Assembly: GCA_018901555.1 (NCBI GenBank)
Contig: JAHIER010000016.1
Location: 1-5,062, forward strand
Direction: 5' to 3'
DNA: 5,062 nt
Source: Patescibacteria group bacterium
GTDB lineage: Bacteria; Patescibacteriota; Minisyncoccia; UBA9983
Shown here: positions 1 to 3,946 of the stretch, in pieces
Layout of the letters: each line of letters starts with the position of its first letter
Numbering within the stretch: position 1 is the stretch's first letter
The notes under the pieces: generated by a model
The model's input: the letters and a program-made list of their open reading frames with translations, nothing else
Told to the model about the DNA's origin: nothing
The model's database searches: none
Program-made: the position numbers and the translations under genes

Positions 1-188
1 AAGAAATCGTTGGCATTACACCAGTTTATAAAGTAGTTAAAGAATGGGGTCCGGATCATGCTAAGAATTTTGTGGTGGGCGTTTATTTTAATGATGATTT
101 AATTGCCGAAGGCCAGGGAAATTCAAAACAGGAAGCAGAGCAGTCATCTGCCCGTGAAGCGCTCAAGGCCAAAAACTGGATTGACTAA
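1..188 (+). CDS. rnc: Ribonuclease III, C-terminal fragment (dsRNA-binding domain)
   Basis: The frame beginning at base 3 gives 61 codons ending in TAA at 186-188; the start lies upstream of the window. The peptide has the RNase III double-stranded-RNA-binding domain: TPVYKVVKEWGPDHAKNF, then VGVYFNDDLIAEGQGNSKQEAE and a C-terminal helix SSAREALKAKNWID. The GPDHAK-F-V-V pattern and the GxGxSKQEAEQ-AA-AL helix, whose N-terminal lysine region contacts the RNA backbone, are typical of the RNase III family. The catalytic domain (ERLEFLGD motif) is outside the window, so activity cannot be judged. Known role: cleavage of dsRNA during rRNA and mRNA maturation. Its position upstream of smc matches the classical rnc-smc gene order, which supports the call. 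The stop codon overlaps the first bases of the terminator hairpin. Confidence 0.93.
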   Translation, partial: EIVGITPVYKVVKEWGPDHAKNFVVGVYFNDDLIAEGQGNSKQEAEQSSAREALKAKNWID

Positions 189-223
189 AAATGTTCGTGA
201 CTCGGTCACGAACATTTTTGGTT
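187..223 (+). terminator. Intrinsic terminator after rnc (15-bp perfect hairpin)
   Basis: Bases 187-201 pair without mismatch with 205-219 around a TCG loop. The stem is flanked by five A's at its base on the 5' side and five T's on the 3' side, so as RNA it is a GC-containing hairpin followed by a U run. The A/T flanks also allow termination of transcripts from the opposite direction. The stem begins inside the rnc stop codon. Confidence 0.85.
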
Positions 224-224
224 A

Positions 225-253
225 TTGCAAAATTTTTCGGTTTCTGCTAGGAA
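225..253 (+). promoter_or_regulatory. Possible promoter of the tRNA-Ile gene
   Basis: TTGCAA at 225-230 is followed by a 17-base spacer and TAGGAA at 248-253, preceded by TGC (245-247), an extended -10 element. The predicted start is near 260, about 14 bases before the tRNA 5' end. The -10 block resembles those before rpsP (TGC-TAGGAT) and trmD (TGC-TAAAAT). Support is sequence pattern only. Confidence 0.45.
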
Positions 254-273
254 TAAAAATAGAGAAAAACTGT

Positions 274-408
274 GCCCTTGTAGCTCAGTTGGAAGAGCAC
301 CCGCTAGATAAGCGCGCCGAAAGCTTTACCTGTTGAGTGTACAGTAAGCAGTGTTTTAGAGCTAAAGGCTTTAGGAGGTCCGAGGTTCGATCCCTCGCAA
401 GGGTACCA
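274..408 (+). tRNA. tRNA-Ile(GAU) interrupted by a 59-nt insertion in the anticodon stem
   Basis: The ends form a clear tRNA. The acceptor stem pairs 274-280 with 398-404 (G1-U72 wobble, six Watson-Crick pairs); the discriminator is A405 and CCA is encoded at 406-408. The D arm is GCTC 283-286 / GAGC 295-298. The T arm is CGAGG 381-385 / CCTCG 393-397 with loop TTCGATC. The variable loop AGGTC is 376-380. From the D arm the sequence runs CCCGC (300-304), TAGATAA (305-311), GCG (312-314); the last two pairs of the anticodon stem are supplied only by G374 and G375. Removing 315-373 gives a canonical 76-nt tRNA with five anticodon-stem pairs and anticodon GAT at 307-309. The acceptor end U72-A73 and the body resemble bacterial tRNA-Ile. 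Odd points: the 59-nt insertion, and A instead of the near-universal U at position 33. It could be a spliced gene, an unspliced tRNA with an extra arm, or a decaying copy. Confidence 0.85.
315..373 (+). other. 59-nt intron-like insertion within tRNA-Ile
   Basis: The borders are set by restoration of the anticodon stem (GCG + GG against CCCGC). The insertion folds on itself: 320-328 pairs with 363-372 (nine pairs, one bulged G), bringing the two borders close together, and inside it CTGT 330-333 / ACAG 341-344 encloses a 7-base loop. C317-C318 can also pair with G374-G375, competing with C300-C301 for the same bases. It is far too short for a group I or group II intron. No canonical archaeal bulge-helix-bulge was found at the borders. 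Whether it is removed cannot be told from sequence. Confidence 0.65.
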
Positions 409-430
409 AAATTTCATAGTACATTTTTTT

Positions 431-460
431 AAAGCCCCCAATGGGGGCCTTTTATTTTTT
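431..460 (+). terminator. Intrinsic terminator after tRNA-Ile
   Basis: GCCCCC 434-439 pairs with GGGGGC 443-448 around an AAT loop, giving six G-C pairs. A T-rich tract follows from 450 to 460. This should end the tRNA transcript before smc. Confidence 0.9.
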
Positions 461-477
461 ATTTCAATTGGTTATTA

Positions 478-483
478 TATAAT
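478..483 (+). promoter_or_regulatory. Likely -10 element of smc
   Basis: A perfect TATAAT lies 24 bases before the smc ATG in an AT-rich stretch just after the tRNA terminator. No good -35 is visible: the 17-base-spaced position is TTTTTT at 455-460. The predicted start near 490 leaves a leader of under 20 bases with no Shine-Dalgarno sequence. Confidence 0.5.
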
Positions 484-507
484 TAATCTTTCGAATTTTT
501 ATTTGTT

Positions 508-2718
508 ATGTATTTAAAACGATTAGAACTATCCGGGTTTAAATCTTTTGCCAAGCCTACGCGCTTGGAATTTCCTGTTCCTGTTACTGCCATTGTTGGA
601 CCTAATGGTTCTGGTAAATCGAATATAGCAGAGGCCATGCGCTGGGTTTTAGGCGAACAATCAATGAAAAGCTTGCGCGGGAAAAAGGGCGAAGATCTTA
701 TTTTTAATGGCTCTCAAACCGCTCCGCGCCTTGGGAAGGGCTCAGTTTCTCTTATTTTAGATAATAAAAATAAAAATTTACCAATTGATTATGATGAAGT
801 TAGAATAACTCGAAAAGTTTTTAGAGATGGTATTAATGATTATTTGATAAATGATTCAAAAGTTCGTCATAAAGATATTATTGAACTTTTAAGTAAAATC
901 GGCATCGGTTCTTCTAGCCATCATATTATCAGTCAGGGTGAGGCTGACAGAATTTTAAATGCTTCTTTAAAAGAGAGAAGACAGATGATTGAAGACGCTT
1001 TGGGTCTTAAAATTTTTCAGCTTAAAAAAATAGAAGCAGAAAGAAAACTAGAAAAAACGCAGGATAATATAAAACAAGTTGAATCATTAAGAAAAGAAAT
1101 TCAACCTCACTTAAAGTTTTTAAAAAGGCAGGCTGAAAAAGCAGAAGAGGTTTCCGCTCTTAAGGGCAAGTTGAAAAATTATTATGATGAATATTTATCA
1201 AATGAAGAATGTTATTTGCGTTTTGGAAAAGAAGAAATCAGTGGCCAGAAAAATAAAATAGAAAAAGAAATTTCATTACTTGAAAAAGAAACTGGTGAAA
1301 TCAAAGAAGATTCAAAAACAACAGAATTAAAAAATAAAATAGATGAAATTCGTCAACAAGTAAATAAAAAAGATTCAGAAATAAATGAATTGCGTCAGAA
1401 GAGAAATTCCATAGAAAGGGATCTCGGCCGTCTTGAGGGCATGATGGAAGTAGTTGATATTAAAGAATCAAAAACAGAAAATGCTATTTCTTCAAAAGAA
1501 GTTATAGTTTTTATTGAGGGCTTGGAAGGGCATATTAAAATGGGTTTGTCAGAAAATAGTGTAGAGATAATAAAAGAAGTTTTAAATAATATCGGTGGTT
1601 TAATAAAAGAATTTTCAGATAAAATAAAGTCTGGGGCAACAGTGGCTTCGCCGGAATTAAAAGAATTAAAACAGAAACAAAAAGAAACTCAGGATTTGCT
1701 TGCTAAAATAGAAAAACAGGAAAAAGAGTTTTTAACAGAAATCCAATCATTAGAAGAAAAAATAAGAAAAGAAGAAAATTTCTTGCGTGATTTAGAAAAA
1801 AGAAAATATGAAAATGAAAGCAGGATAAAAGAGCTCAAAATTTTGTTGGAAAATATTAATTCTAGAGAATTTAATTTTAAAACGCAAAAAGAGGAACTAG
1901 AAAGAGAAAAACAAGAAGCCAGAGCCCTAGTTGGCAAAATAACAGAATCATTGGTTAATCAAGTTGATTCTGTAAAATGGCTGGAAGAAAGGCATAAGAC
2001 CCGAAGAGAAATTGAAAGATTAAAAATCAGAATAGAGGACTCAGGAGGTATTGGAGACGAAGTTTTAAAAGAATATGAAGATGTAAAAAAGAGAGATGAA
2101 TTTTTTGAAAAAGAATTAAATGATTTAAGTCAATCAATTAAATCTTTAAAAGACTTGCTTAGGGAATTAGAAGATAAAATAGACAATGATTTCAGGGAGG
2201 GTGTTGATAAAATTAATAAAGAATTTCAGATTTTTTTTGAGGCTATGTTTGGCGGAGGCAAAGCAGAATTGAAAAAAATTATTTCCAAAAAGCGGGCCAA
2301 GCCTTCTGAAGACGAGGAATTAGGAACTTTAGGTTTGGAAAATCTTGATGAAGAAAGTCAGGAGGGTATTGAAGTTCATGTGAGTTTGCCACAAAAAAGG
2401 ATTAGTTCTTTAGATATGCTTTCTGGCGGAGAAAGGGCTTTGACTTCCATTGCTTTGCTTTTTGCCATGAGTCAGGTTAATCCGCCTCCATTTTTAGTTT
2501 TAGACGAAACCGACGCCGCCTTAGATGAAGCTAATTCTCAAAAGTATGGCAATATGTTGAAAGATTTAAGCAAGCGCACTCAATTAGTTTTAATCACTCA
2601 TAACAGAGAAACAATGAAGCAGGCCGGAGTTTTGTATGGCGTGACCATGGGTTCGGACAGTATTTCTCGTTTGCTCTCTATAAAATTCACTGAAGCGGAA
2701 AGATTCACTAATAGATAA
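508..2718 (+). CDS. smc: SMC-family chromosome segregation ATPase, short and without a recognisable hinge
   Basis: The 736-aa product is a cytoplasmic ABC-type ATPase of the SMC family, which dimerises and acts on DNA to organise and segregate chromosomes. The N-terminal head has LELSGFKSFAKPT (8-18) and Walker A GPNGSGKSN (31-39), then LRGKKGEDLIFNG and the Q-loop ISQGEADRIL with Q143. Long charged coiled-coil helices rich in K, E, Q and I fill about 165-330 and 380-600. The C-terminal head carries the signature LSGGERA (638-644), Walker B FLVLDETDAALDE with D666-E667, and the switch ITHN. Typical bacterial SMC is about 1150-1200 aa with a roughly 150-aa hinge. Here the middle is only a short segment around 331-383 (IVFIEGLEGHIKMGL...), and no CxxC zinc hook is present, which argues against Rad50/SbcC. 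Position downstream of rnc fits smc. ATG at 508 opens directly on the family N-terminus; no Shine-Dalgarno sequence precedes it. scpA and scpB are not in the window. Confidence 0.93.
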   Translation: MYLKRLELSGFKSFAKPTRLEFPVPVTAIVGPNGSGKSNIAEAMRWVLGEQSMKSLRGKKGEDLIFNGSQTAPRLGKGSVSLILDNKNKNLPIDYDEVRITRKVFRDGINDYLINDSKVRHKDIIELLSKIGIGSSSHHIISQGEADRILNASLKERRQMIEDALGLKIFQLKKIEAERKLEKTQDNIKQVESLRKEIQPHLKFLKRQAEKAEEVSALKGKLKNYYDEYLSNEECYLRFGKEEISGQKNKIEKEISLLEKETGEIKEDSKTTELKNKIDEIRQQVNKKDSEINELRQKRNSIERDLGRLEGMMEVVDIKESKTENAISSKEVIVFIEGLEGHIKMGLSENSVEIIKEVLNNIGGLIKEFSDKIKSGATVASPELKELKQKQKETQDLLAKIEKQEKEFLTEIQSLEEKIRKEENFLRDLEKRKYENESRIKELKILLENINSREFNFKTQKEELEREKQEARALVGKITESLVNQVDSVKWLEERHKTRREIERLKIRIEDSGGIGDEVLKEYEDVKKRDEFFEKELNDLSQSIKSLKDLLRELEDKIDNDFREGVDKINKEFQIFFEAMFGGGKAELKKIISKKRAKPSEDEELGTLGLENLDEESQEGIEVHVSLPQKRISSLDMLSGGERALTSIALLFAMSQVNPPPFLVLDETDAALDEANSQKYGNMLKDLSKRTQLVLITHNRETMKQAGVLYGVTMGSDSISRLLSIKFTEAERFTNR

Positions 2719-2762
2719 AAAATCAAAGGACTCTTTAAATTTTTAACTAGCACATAATTAAT

Positions 2763-2814
2763 GCTATCGCATTAGTTTGGGGATAGATTGACAGAAAACG
2801 TAATGCGTGATAGC
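2763..2814 (+). repeat. Imperfect 12-bp inverted repeat between smc and the micro-ORF
   Basis: GCTATCGCATTA (2763-2774) pairs with TAATGC (2801-2806) plus GATAGC (2809-2814), leaving GT bulged; the enclosed loop is 26 bases. The right arm overlaps the proposed -10 of the downstream mini-unit and the loop carries its -35. CTATC 2764-2768 can also pair with GATAG 2782-2786, so two alternative folds are possible. It could be an operator-like dyad or a 3' structure of the smc transcript. The T run after it is only four bases, so it would be a weak terminator. Confidence 0.5.
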
Positions 2815-2816
2815 TT
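2788..2816 (+). promoter_or_regulatory. Possible promoter of the micro-ORF unit
   Basis: TTGACA (2788-2793), a perfect -35, is followed by a 17-base spacer and TAGCTT (2811-2816), which is preceded by TGA (2808-2810), giving an extended -10. The predicted start is near 2823, about 40 bases before the micro-ORF. A competing reading is TTGTGA 2817-2822 with TATAAA 2839-2844 (16-base spacer), but that would start the RNA inside the ribosome binding site. Confidence 0.45.
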
Positions 2817-2849
2817 TTGTGATTAGTGTTGCACATTTTATAAAAGAAA

Positions 2850-2857
2850 GGGGTGAT
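2850..2857 (+). promoter_or_regulatory. Strong Shine-Dalgarno site of the micro-ORF
   Basis: GGGGTGAT can form eight contiguous pairs (one G-U) with the conserved 3' end of bacterial 16S rRNA and sits four bases before TTG 2862. It is the only strong ribosome binding site in the window; smc, rpsP, khpA, trmD and the GH1 gene all lack one. It favours translation from TTG 2862 over the in-frame GTG at 2853, which lies inside the site. Confidence 0.6.
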
Positions 2858-2861
2858 TCCA

Positions 2862-2957
2862 TTGGACAAGATTATTGACGAGATGATCACGCAAAAAAAA
2901 GACAATTTGCTTCGCTTGGGCCAGATATTGGCCATCAGTAAAATTTTAGAGAAATAA
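2862..2957 (+). CDS. Hypothetical 31-aa micro-protein with its own signals
   Basis: A TTG-initiated frame of 31 codons ends in TAA at 2955-2957. The peptide begins MDKIIDEMITQKKD and ends LAISKILEK: charged, leucine/isoleucine-rich, predicted helical, with no cysteine, no signal peptide and no membrane segment. I do not recognise a family. The case for translation is the strong Shine-Dalgarno site at 2850-2857 with normal spacing, a plausible upstream promoter, and a good terminator 14 bases after the stop. The alternative starts are GTG 2853 (34 aa) and ATG 2883 (24 aa). It occupies the slot where ftsY/ffh lie in the ancestral gene order, but nothing in it resembles either. It may be a small regulatory or structural peptide, or a remnant of a lost gene. 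Confidence 0.5.
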   Translation: MDKIIDEMITQKKDNLLRLGQILAISKILEK

Positions 2958-2970
2958 GCAATTTTTCTTT

Positions 2971-2995
2971 AAGACGGCTCCGGCCGTCTTTTTCA
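2971..2995 (+). terminator. Intrinsic terminator before rpsP
   Basis: AAGACGGC 2971-2978 pairs perfectly with GCCGTCTT 2983-2990 around a TCCG loop (eight pairs), followed by TTT and an AT-rich stretch. It closes the micro-ORF unit and separates it from the rpsP promoter, whose -35 begins at 2997. Confidence 0.88.
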
Positions 2996-2996
2996 T

Positions 2997-3025
2997 TTGA
3001 CTGAAAATGGGAATTTTGCTAGGAT
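2997..3025 (+). promoter_or_regulatory. rpsP promoter driving a leaderless transcript
   Basis: TTGACT (2997-3002), a 17-base spacer and TAGGAT (3020-3025) with TGC directly before it form a strong sigma70-type promoter. Only eight bases (3026-3033) separate the -10 from the rpsP ATG, so transcription should begin at or within about two bases of the start codon. Confidence 0.8.
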
Positions 3026-3033
3026 ACTAAAGT

Positions 3034-3483
3034 ATGTTAAAGATCAGATTATTAAGAGTTGGTAAAAAACATGATCCTAGTTATCGGGTTGTTGTTACTG
3101 ATTCTAGAAATTCCACCAAAAGTGGAAGATTTATTGAAATTGTCGGCAATTATAATCCGCAAATTGGTCAGCCACAATTTAAAGCTGAAAGAATAAAAGA
3201 ATGGGTTTCAAAGGGCGCGCAGATTTCAGATACGGTTCATAATCTTTTAATTAATGCCAAAATAATTGAAGGCAAGAAAAAAGATGTTTTACATCATGGC
3301 CGTATAAAAGCCAATAAAGAAAAGAAAGCACCAAAAGTTGTCACCAACGAAGTTGGCGAGCCTCGCCAAGAAGAATCTGGGCGGGAAGAGTCAGTAAAAG
3401 AACCAGCTGAAGCGATAGTTAAAAAACCAGATGAACAACCAGTTCCTGAAAATACTGAAAGCGCCGAGGTTGACAATAAATAA
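3034..3483 (+). CDS. rpsP: Small-subunit ribosomal protein bS16 with long C-terminal tail
   Basis: The 149-aa product has the S16 core in residues 1-80: MLKIRLLRVGKKHDPSYRVV, then VTDSRNSTKSGRFIEIVGNYNP, and IKEWVSKGAQISDTVHNLL. These match the conserved (L/I)RL-R-G-K--P-Y-VVV-DSR----GRFIE-(V/L)G-YNP and W---GAQ-SDTV patterns of the family. S16 binds 16S rRNA early in 30S assembly. Most bacterial S16 proteins are about 80-90 aa. Here a tail of about 65 residues (85-149) is first basic and then rich in E, P and K, low in complexity and probably disordered. The ATG lies at the predicted transcription start, so translation is probably leaderless. The stop is 92 bases before khpA, and the khpA promoter -35 lies in its last codons. 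rpsP followed by khpA is an ancestral neighbourhood. Confidence 0.96.
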   Translation: MLKIRLLRVGKKHDPSYRVVVTDSRNSTKSGRFIEIVGNYNPQIGQPQFKAERIKEWVSKGAQISDTVHNLLINAKIIEGKKKDVLHHGRIKANKEKKAPKVVTNEVGEPRQEESGREESVKEPAEAIVKKPDEQPVPENTESAEVDNK

Positions 3484-3497
3484 AATTCGTGTATAAT
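3470..3497 (+). promoter_or_regulatory. Near-consensus khpA promoter inside the end of rpsP
   Basis: TTGACA (3470-3475) and TATAAT (3492-3497) are both perfect hexamers separated by 16 bases. The -35 lies in the final rpsP codons. The predicted start is near 3504, giving a leader of about 70 bases before khpA. No terminator was found between rpsP and this promoter, so khpA may also receive read-through from rpsP. Confidence 0.8.
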
Positions 3498-3508
3498 AGG
3501 CATTAACA

Positions 3509-3544
3509 ATGGCAATGGCAGAATGTCGAAGCCTGCTGTGCTGA
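3509..3544 (+). CDS. Possible 11-codon upstream ORF in the khpA leader
   Basis: The first ATG after the predicted transcription start (about five bases downstream) opens a frame reading MAMAECRSLLC and ending in TGA. No Shine-Dalgarno site is present, so it would depend on near-leaderless initiation. It ends 31 bases before khpA and is in a different frame. It could be a leader peptide or chance; the peptide has no run of one amino acid that would suggest classical attenuation. Confidence 0.25.
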   Translation: MAMAECRSLLC

Positions 3545-3575
3545 ATTATAGGTTAAGATTAAAAATCTAAGAAAC

Positions 3576-3875
3576 ATGAATGCAGATAAAGATTTTCTCG
3601 AGTATGTTGTAAAAGCTTTGGTCGAGAAACCTGATAAGGTTAAAGTTGACCGCAAGGTTGATGAAATGGGAGTTTTAATTACTCTCAAAGTTGACCCGGA
3701 AGATATGGGTAAGATCATCGGCCGAAACGGCAATACAGCCAAGGCAATCCGAACTCTTCTTAGGGTGGTTGGATTAAAAAATAGCGCTAGAGTTAACCTC
3801 AAAATTGAGGAACCAGAAGGTGGCGCAAGGGCACCAAAAAGTGTTGATGAGGCAATAGAAGATTTCAAAATCTAA
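3576..3875 (+). CDS. khpA: KH-domain RNA-binding protein KhpA
   Basis: The 99-aa product is a single KH domain of the KhpA (YlqC) type, a small cytoplasmic RNA-binding protein that partners KhpB in other bacteria. Family signs in order are the helix FLEYVVKALVEKPDKVKV, the strand VLITLKVDPEDMGKIIG, the RNA-gripping GxxG loop G49-R50-N51-G52, then NTAKAIRTLLRVVG and the strand ARVNLKIEEPEG. The usual length is 75-85 aa; here about 18 extra residues after IEEPEG (GARAPKSVDEAIEDFKI) form a short tail. ATG 3576 fits the family N-terminus; a stop lies in frame at 3549. The upstream sequence has only a weak purine patch (AAGAA). Position directly after rpsP matches rpsP-ylqC in Firmicutes. Expression is likely from the near-consensus promoter at 3470-3497. 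Confidence 0.93.
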   Translation: MNADKDFLEYVVKALVEKPDKVKVDRKVDEMGVLITLKVDPEDMGKIIGRNGNTAKAIRTLLRVVGLKNSARVNLKIEEPEGGARAPKSVDEAIEDFKI

Positions 3876-3910
3876 ACTGCCATAATCTAATTTATTAAAA
3901 CAAAGATCCG

Positions 3911-3919
3911 TGCTAAAAT
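3911..3919 (+). promoter_or_regulatory. Extended -10 promoter element of trmD
   Basis: TGC-TAAAAT at 3911-3919 is an extended -10; the matching -35 position (3891-3896, TTTATT) is poor. The block runs on as ATTAGTATG, closely resembling the rpsP start region (TGC-TAGGAT-ACTAAAGTATG). The predicted start is at about 3926, the first base of an ATG. Confidence 0.55.
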
Positions 3920-3925
3920 ATTAGT

Positions 3926-3946
3926 ATGGATTTTTGTTTTATATGA
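3926..3946 (+). CDS. Possible six-codon leader ORF overlapping the trmD start
   Basis: The ATG at 3926 sits six bases after the -10 element, at the predicted transcription start. It reads MDFCFI and stops at TGA 3944-3946, which overlaps the trmD ATG (3943-3945) as ATGA. This arrangement would let leaderless ribosomes terminate and restart on trmD. It is too short to be judged by composition and could be chance. Confidence 0.3.
   Translation: MDFCFI

Noticed and set aside
103..336. 77-codon + strand frame ending ...ALVAQLEEHPLDKRAESFTC
   Set aside because: It overlaps rnc out of frame, runs through the terminator hairpin and reads into the tRNA. The ALVAQLEEHP motif is a familiar artefact of translating tRNA genes.
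353..364. GTTTTAGAGCTA, identical to the first 12 bases of the S. pyogenes Cas9 CRISPR repeat
   Set aside because: It is a single copy inside the tRNA insertion with no array, spacers or cas genes, and its TA end is used in the insertion's own helix. Best taken as coincidence.
315..373. Group I intron in the tRNA
   Set aside because: 59 nt cannot hold the P3-P9 core, and the site is not the usual anticodon-loop location.
1689..1937. Serine/phenylalanine-rich - strand frame inside smc
   Set aside because: It is the complement of the K/E-rich coiled coil, which commonly yields such artefacts.
2719..2750. Hairpin AAAG-GACT-CTTT followed by T's as the smc terminator
   Set aside because: A four-pair AT-rich stem is too weak to support a terminator call.
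2719..2861. SRP (4.5S) RNA gene, suggested by the missing ffh neighbourhood
   Set aside because: The conserved SRP apical-loop elements (GGTCAG and GGAAGCAGCC-like segments) are not present.
2747..2935. 62-codon frame on the - strand between smc and rpsP
   Set aside because: No ribosome binding site or promoter on that strand, while the opposite strand has a well-spaced SD site, promoter and terminator for the 31-codon ORF.
3503..3868. 121-codon frame on the - strand over khpA
   Set aside because: It is a shadow of khpA, whose KH domain is unmistakable; no start signals.
3934..3942. TTG at 3934 as the trmD start, adding three residues
   Set aside because: ATG 3943 lies directly before the conserved first strand, and no SD site favours the TTG.
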